From Tubulanus polymorphus (taxonomy: Eukaryota > Nemertea > Palaeonemertea > Tubulaniformes > Tubulanidae): a DNA stretch of 64,000 nt. Position numbers and translations under genes: made by a program. The number at the start of each line of letters is the position of its first letter. Position 1 is the first letter of the stretch. Positions 57,801 through 64,000 of the stretch are shown piece by piece. The stretch spans positions 29,778,650 through 29,842,649 of the forward strand of contig NC_134026.1 of the NCBI RefSeq assembly GCF_964204645.1, in the 5' to 3' direction. Under the pieces are notes generated by a model. It was not told the DNA's origin, searched no databases, and saw only the letters and a list, made by a program, of their open reading frames with translations.

Positions 57801-58557
57801 CCCCCTGATGGATCCTACTAACTGATAAATTATATCCCTATTGTTCAAGCGTTTTAACTGCGTTAAAATTCTGCTCATTTTCAGTACAGAGAGAATGTTT
57901 TTATTTCGTATAAACCATTATTATCCACTAGAAAGCAGCACCACAGAACCAATGTTCAACGACAAAACATCATTTTCATCCTAAAAATATTCGGAGGATT
58001 TTTTCCGTGAACCCATAATTGAGATCTACAACTGATTACGAAGCCATTTTCAAAGCAGTATGACTTGTTCACTGTTTGAAGCCACGCGGCAATATTTTAC
58101 TTTAAAAATTGCTCAAACAATCATCACAAAAGTTACATTTTGTGCGTCGTCAACTCAGTACTGACTGATTCGAGTAACACCTGGTGTCATTCTGATACAC
58201 CATCTACATAAAATTTCAACCATTACGATAAAACAACCGAGAATTCTTTTTAAGAAAAGGTTTGATAAAAATCAAGAAACAAGTCATTTGTTTCTATGTA
58301 AAATCTGTCAAGTTTCAGGTTGTTTTTATTGTATGGTTTTACTTCTCAGTAATGACAGCATACGCAGTAAACACATCATTCATTCACACCGAAATGCTGA
58401 AAATATTGCCTCTTCTCATCTCCAATTTTCACATAAAAATGTCTCTTTTGACTCGCAGAATAAAATTCCTCGCAAAAATCACGGTTTCCTTTTCATCGTA
58501 GTCTCACAAATAAAATAATCCTCAACAAATGATAAATAAATTCTATAATCACTGATG
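54878..58557. other. Intergenic region and probable 3' UTRs of RAD9 and TUT
   Basis: No supportable coding exon on either strand. It is AT-rich with ATT-rich simple sequence at about 56265-56300. The minus-strand 3' UTR of the uridylyltransferase must begin just below 58558, but its length is not clear. Confidence 0.5.
57703..57815 (+). repeat. Degenerate tandem repeat (GGAGGATNGCTGTCCCC)
   Basis: GGAGGATTGCTGTCCCCTGG, then GGAGGATAACTGTTCCTCCT and further variants ending in GATGGATCC form about four diverged units of 25-30 bp. No open frame is associated. Confidence 0.6.
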
Positions 58558-61500
58558 TCACTGGCTCCCGTGATAATCTACACCTCGCGTAAAACCAAAT
58601 CCACTCACTAGGTGGGGCTGGTGATAATGTTCAGCAGTTGAATCTCGATCTGAAAAATGTTGTAACGGAAAAATCGTTATAAATAAATGAAATCGAAACA
58701 TGATATGAATTCTAGTTCTCCAAACTACTTTAGACAACATTTTCCTCAGATCTCACGGGACTGAGATAAACAAATTCGGTTCAGTCAGTGAGGTGGATTG
58801 GGATAAAACTTTAAATATCTAGTTGCCCATGGCAAGCAATAATCTGAGGCAATCGGTTATACCATACTGAGTTTGTTTGAAAGTGTTTTCACGGTGGCTA
58901 CTTGACTTACTTTAATTTGACTGACTATATTCGATATGCAGTTTTTAAACAAAAGAAAATTCCCCGACGACTTTTCCCTAATTTCTAGGTACGTGGCCAC
59001 CTTGGTTTTTATCGGTTTTGGGTACTGACTCACCTAGTTCATCGGTTGGTCTTGGTTCTAGCTGTGATGATTCTGATGAAGGAGTAATCAGAGACATATT
59101 AGTATACTGAAAACAAATACCACAATTGTTCATCTCGCTTCAATAGAAAATGGTCGAATGAAACTAACGTCATTTTACCAATATTCTAATGGTCAGGATG
59201 AACTATCGATTGATTGATTGATTGATTGATTTATACTTACAGGTTGTGAATTCTGAGGCAACCACGAGTCTTGTACAGAGTACGATAACGGATTGTTCCA
59301 TGGACTGCGTAATTGTTGTTGTTGACCGTTCGCTGTTTGGTCCTGAGCTTGCTGTTGATTACTTGGACTGAGTTGACCGCGTGCGGCTGCTACGGCAGCT
59401 GCGGCTGCATTCGTCGTATAAGACGTAAATAACGGATTATTTGTCGTATCATCCGCCTGTGCTGCTGCAGCTGCGAACTGATGGTTCGGGTACCAGATTT
59501 GCGTTTGCGCTAATTGCGGTACTTGTTGCGCGTGCGATTGCGGTTGCGTTTGATAGAAATTCTCCTGATTTTGCGGATTGTAATTCTGCTGCCCGAAGAA
59601 TATCGGCGCTTGCTGCGGATCGCGACTGAAGTAGATATCGTTCGTCCTCTGTTGTTGGTCGAACGTCGCTTGGTCCTGTCCGGGGTAATGCCCCGCCGGT
59701 GTAGCGTACTGATCGGTGAACGCTTTATGCTCGTGATTGAATCCCGTATTCTCTAACGAGCGAAGCTGCTGTTGTTGCTGTTCGCGGAATAAATCGTACT
59801 GTTGTTGTTGCACCGGTGCCTGTTGTTGTTGTTGCTGTTGTTGCTGTTGTTGTTGTAATTGATACATCGTAGCTTGTAAACCGGTTTGAGCGAGCATCGG
59901 TTGCCCGAATATTCCGGCAGCCGCTACGTTCACGTCCTGCTGACGAGCGACGTTCAACAGGTCGTGTTGTTCTTTCTGCTCTGTCGTGTATCGCGGGTAG
60001 TATAATAGACTAGGAACGTGTTGCATATGGAGTAGATTTTGTTGTTGAGTTGTCGGTTGTCCCGGTTGTAACGCTTGAGTTAAAGGCATGAATTGGCCGG
60101 CGGAAGTAGCTATAGACTGGATAGGACTGGGAATTGTATCCGGATGATGCGGTGATGATTGGAGATCGTCGTGGTGGGGAGATCCGGTATGGGGCATCTG
60201 TTTAGCGGCTTGCTGTTTTTGAAAACGCGGCGGCTGTTCTTTTGGCGGAGACTTTTTCTTTCTGAAACCGAGGAATTCGCGAGACTGAATGAATGCATCG
60301 CCTTTTCTAGGAGATGGTGTGCGTTGTTGTAAACCGTTATCGGGCGACTGAGGGTTAATCCCGGTCGTCGATGGGTTGAAAGCTCCGAAATTCGGAGGAG
60401 GAGGCGGCATTCGCGTTTTATCGATCAGAGAATCGTTACTCATACGCGGATTCATTCCGAACGACTGACCGAAACTTTGCGACTTCGGAGGCATCGGAAT
60501 CGGTCTCGGGGGCATCGCGGGCGTCTCATCATCGAGAGGAATTTGACCCGCGAATAACGGACCCTTTCCCCCGAGCCCGATGTTCATTTTATCGTCGTGC
60601 GAATTGGAATCGGGTTTCATGGCGCCCGATTGCGGTCTTTGTAATATATTAATCTGTCCGGGTTGAGGCGGTGGGCGGTGCTGTTTATGCCAAGGTTGAT
60701 TTGAATTAAACGAATTATTTTGCGGAGGCCCGCCCATATTTCTACGATCGTAATGATTTTGTTCACCGCTAGGCGGCGGTACGGACAAATCGGGTTTCTG
60801 TCCGAGATTCGAATCGAACAATTTCGTAACGGGGCCTCCTTTCATTACGGGATCATTATTTCGCGGAGAGAAGCTAGGGTCAGTTCTACCTAAAGAACCG
60901 GGGGTTTGTAGGTTTTTACGAATGTCAGTAGAAGTTGACTCGTGAGTCGTATACGATGAATGACTATTAACGGGAGGAGATTTCATGTGATCTTTCATGA
61001 AATGCGTTCCGGGCGGACCTCGCGGAGGAGGGTGGTGCGTAGCGGGAGTTCGAATCATACCGGGATTAAACGGTCGATGATTTTGATTGATCGATGCGTT
61101 GTGAGGAGGGGGAGGATGAGGATGAGGGGCAGGAGGATGAGACATCAGTCTGTGATCGTATCTCGTTCTCGGCTCGGTGCGTGCTGGAGGTCCCGATATT
61201 CGAGCGTCTTGAGACTCGCCCGTCCATTTAGGAGGAGATTGCGGACGTTTCGTAGATTCTTCATCAGTTTTATCGTTATTGCCTTCTTTTTCACTTACAT
61301 TCTTTGATGTCGTTTTTCCTTTTTCTTGCGGCGTCTTTTCTTCTCTTTTCGACTCGTGCTGTTTTGATTTATCGCCGCTGTCTTTTCGACCGTCGTCAGA
61401 TGATGATTTCTGACGTTGTTGATTTCTCTGATGATTTCCGCCCGTTCTGCCGCCCGGATGTCCTCCACCTCCTTGATACGGCGACCGCATGTTCTGCATC

Positions 61501-64000
61501 GGACCGCCGAATCTTTCCGGGGACGACCTTGCTCCACGACGAGGGTCGAATCCCTAACGATACAAAACACATCTCGAGTAAAACTGTGCTCGACTTCAAG
61601 TGAGGAAAGCGAATTCAAATTGATGTTAAATCAGGGTTTATACGTCATTCCATTCATGAGGAACTTTTGAGGAGTATTCAGAGATAATATCAAAATTCAA
61701 AGATGTTTAAAACAGGTAGCCACTGTTAAAGTGGAAATGCTTGAGTTTATGCGTGATCTAGCGACGAATTTCGCAATTTTTACAATATACCTCGACTTTT
61801 CTAAAGAAAAGAAAATTCCCCGACTTTTCCCAGATTCCCGGGTAAGTTTTCAACAAATCAACAACTAGTATGAACCCTGACTATGAAATACGTACCATTC
61901 TGTAATACGAAGGTTGAAGGAATGGATTCAAATGTCGGTTCTGATCGTGAAATGGAAAGCCCATCGCGGGCATACGCATCGCTGAATTATAGAACACATT
62001 ATGCGGGTGATTGTATCCGGGCCAGTTCGGGCGAGGTGGCGTACCCATCTGACCTCTACCTCCACGGTAACCACGATTATCAGCAGATCGCGGAGTTCCT
62101 GAATGACATGAAGGATATTATTACAAATACACGACTATGAATACAATACATTCAATAATATGACTATATCTAAATACCTCTTCGATAATCTTTATTATCC
62201 TCTTTTTTCGGCGTGTTATTCTTATTATCCTTTGAACTTTTATCCTTATCATTCACTTTCTTGTCTCTGGAATTATAACATAAACGTCTGCCGGTGATTA
62301 TGAAATATCAAACCTAGTTATAGTAAGTTCAATGAGGATTGATGAATGCCAGCTGATACTGCCCGACAACGTGCCACAAACCTCTCCTTCCGGGCAATAA
62401 CTATCTGACAATCGCGGGCGAAGTGACCGATTTTTCCGCAAGCGCGACAACCGCGATCGTTTGGAGGGGAACCATCGACGAGCATATTCACATCGAAGAA
62501 ATAATCCTAGAAAAATAAGAAATATCTCGATCAGAATATTGGCACTTACAGATCCGACAGAGCTTCATCTAGAAGTTTTACTCACTAAGAATGTCTTGTA
62601 TCCAGACGGTGGTTTATCGACCGGTATTGATTTACCGAATAGATATCGTCCGTTGATTAATGCTGTCATGATGTACGTATTCACTGTAAACAAACGAACA
62701 ATCATACGTCATTAACACAGTCCCACTACAGATAAGTCATTCCTGGATATAAGGAGTTTTCAAGGAGAAAATTTCATATTTTTCGCAAGTGTTTGCATCA
62801 CTTTTATATCCCAACAACTGAAGACTCCTCCTAAATCAATACTGTTTATCTCATGAATTCACTGGATTTATACGCAGATTTTTATCATTGACACTAAGCA
62901 AAATCAATTTCTAATTCGGTAACAGCTTAAATTGGTCCCAACTATATCGACTTAGGCGTAGTCTAATGTACAACTTCTAAAGTATCTAATTGCCTATTTC
63001 TCAAAATTGAAGGAGTTTTAAAAGATTGACATTTTGCTTAAATTAAACTAGATGCAAGCAATTTGAAAAGCATTTTCATTTAGGAGTGAATCAAGGAGTC
63101 GTAGGGACCCTGCATTAATAACGCAACCCAACAGAGATCAATTCTACAGTTATCGATATAATATGACTTTAGGGTTTACACATTGGAAATGAACAAATTT
63201 AACAGGCTGCAGTAGAATATAAAACGTACTCTTTCTGGATAATCCAGCTCCGAGATTGTGACTCAAATCAAACGGATCCTCAATCGCGATCCCTTTTCCG
63301 TTCCACAATTTCTCGAATCGAGTCAACGGCTTCAGGTGACGTATACAGATAACGTTATCCTTGAAATTGAATTCTTCCGTGTAAAACTTCAACAATCCGA
63401 ACCATAATTCACCGATTGACTGTTTATTCTTGCCGTAGTCGTCCCACACATCCTTCTATACATTACAAATAAAATCATACTCAATTGTTGGATGTCTTGC
63501 GATTCAGTCAGAGTTCTTACAGATCAGAAAAATCCAAAATTCCCCGATTTTTCCAGCCTTTTGCCCGGAAATGCCCTGATTAGATCTAAATATCCACTGA
63601 GAGGTTCACTACCTCATTCATCACCGGCAAGAACAAGAAGACACCAAAAATTCAAATTCCCTGATTTTTCGATTTGTAAGAACCCTTCCTCCATACCGTA
63701 TATAGACGTCTCTGAAATATGGATGTGATAAGTCATACTTACCAGTTTATCTTTCTGATCAAAGAACCAAGCATCAGCTCCCTCTATTATCACTTTAGGT
63801 CGAGTCTCGCCCTCGTATAGCTGAAATATTCGAATACGTCATTGATAAATCTAACGTACACGTTAGTTTGAGTAACGTCTGATAATGAGACAAACCTCTT
63901 GTAAGACCGGTATAACTGGAGGTTGACACTGCTGTAGATAGTACAATACCATCAGTATATAGGCGTAGGAAGACAGACTACCGCGTGATGCGTCACCAAT
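58558..64000 (-). CDS. TUT4/TUT7-type terminal uridylyltransferase, C-terminal part
   Basis: These cytoplasmic enzymes add uridines to the 3' ends of mRNAs and pre-let-7, marking them for decay. Exons, in phase: 58558..58649, 59034..59106, 59241..61553, 61896..62098, 62178..62266, 62382..62506, 62586..62683, 63230..63455, 63743..63820, 63896..>64000. The 5' part is off the right edge. The first visible residues, SRGSLSSYAYILMVLYYLQQ and PPVIPVLQE, are the family signature before the PAP-associated domain, which follows (IGELWFGLLKFY, then KGIAIEDPFDLSHNLG). Next is a CCHC zinc knuckle, CRACGKIGHFARDC, then a basic RGG-like stretch. The very long exon 59241..61553 encodes about 770 residues of low-complexity Pro/Gln/Asn sequence with a polyglutamine run at about 59.83 kb. 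ZCCHC11 (TUT4) and ZCCHC6 (TUT7) diverged in vertebrates, so no single symbol is assigned. Confidence 0.93.
59205..59233. repeat. ATTG tetranucleotide microsatellite
   Basis: A (GATT)n run immediately intronic to the 5' splice site at 59241/59240 of the TUT gene. If the intron were retained, the repeat would read as NQSINQSID followed by a stop. Confidence 0.85.
59815..59865 (-). repeat. Coding CAG/CAA repeat (polyglutamine) in TUT
   Basis: A run of glutamine codons, mostly CAA with interspersed CAG, encoding about 14 consecutive Gln with a second short run nearby. The mixed codons suggest a stable tract. Confidence 0.85.
63005..63115. repeat. Dispersed repeat (AAAGGAGTTT…TAGGGACCCTG), copy 2
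   Basis: In the TUT intron between 62683 and 63230. It matches 40850-40990 in order and sequence (AAGGAGTTT, GCATTTTCATTTAGGA, CGTAGGGACCCTGCA). Confidence 0.6.
63508..63690. repeat. Dispersed repeat, copy in a TUT intron
   Basis: It shares TTACAGATCAGA, TCCAAAATTCCCC, TGAGAGGTTCA and AGACACCAAAAATTC with 50590-50830, in the same order. It lies between TUT exons 63230..63455 and 63743..63820. Confidence 0.65.

Overview
This is eukaryotic nuclear DNA. Every conserved gene is split by short introns with ordinary GT/AG borders, the gaps are AT-rich, and small non-autonomous repeats are scattered throughout. The proteins are animal proteins: huntingtin, RAD9, VPS29, SMPD4, CACUL1, a TUT4/TUT7-type uridylyltransferase, an SLC5 sodium/solute symporter, a peptidoglycan recognition protein and class A GPCRs. 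The mix (animal PGRP, intronless duplicated orphan GPCRs, huntingtin without polyglutamine) suggests a marine invertebrate bilaterian. I favour a lophotrochozoan such as a mollusc, annelid or brachiopod, but the sequence alone does not settle the phylum.

Layout: 1-3254 (-) is the N-terminal two thirds of SMPD4, running off the left edge. 3.3-9.0 kb is repeat-rich (tRNA-derived SINEs, direct repeats, a tiny foldback element, a candidate MITE) and probably holds the untranslated 5' exon(s) of the next gene. 9010-13017 (+) is a six-finger C2H2 protein whose C-terminus is a 39-bp minisatellite in frame. 14890-21040 (-) is an SGLT-like SLC5 transporter with two interchangeable copies of one exon. 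It is divergent from CACUL1 at 21328-23324 (+). 25424-42333 (-) is a complete huntingtin gene. 43743-47278 (-) holds two tandem intronless GPCR genes plus the relic of a third copy. 48201-49174 (+) is a predicted zinc amidase PGRP. 49786-51300 (-) is VPS29, head-to-head with RAD9 at 51571-54877 (+). 54.9-58.5 kb has no gene I recognise. 58558-64000 (-) is the C-terminal part of a TUT4/TUT7-type enzyme, running off the right edge.

Most of these are housekeeping genes with unrelated jobs: sphingolipid metabolism, retromer, the 9-1-1 DNA damage clamp, RNA uridylation and scaffold functions. Apart from the two divergent promoter pairs there is no sign of a functional cluster. Exon models for SMPD4, SLC5, CACUL1, VPS29, RAD9 and TUT were checked by hand for splice-site and codon-phase continuity. 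The huntingtin model is anchored by many exons but I did not map every border. The most interesting item is the duplicated SLC5 exon, whose phases allow either copy but not both together. I found no wholly new biological system.
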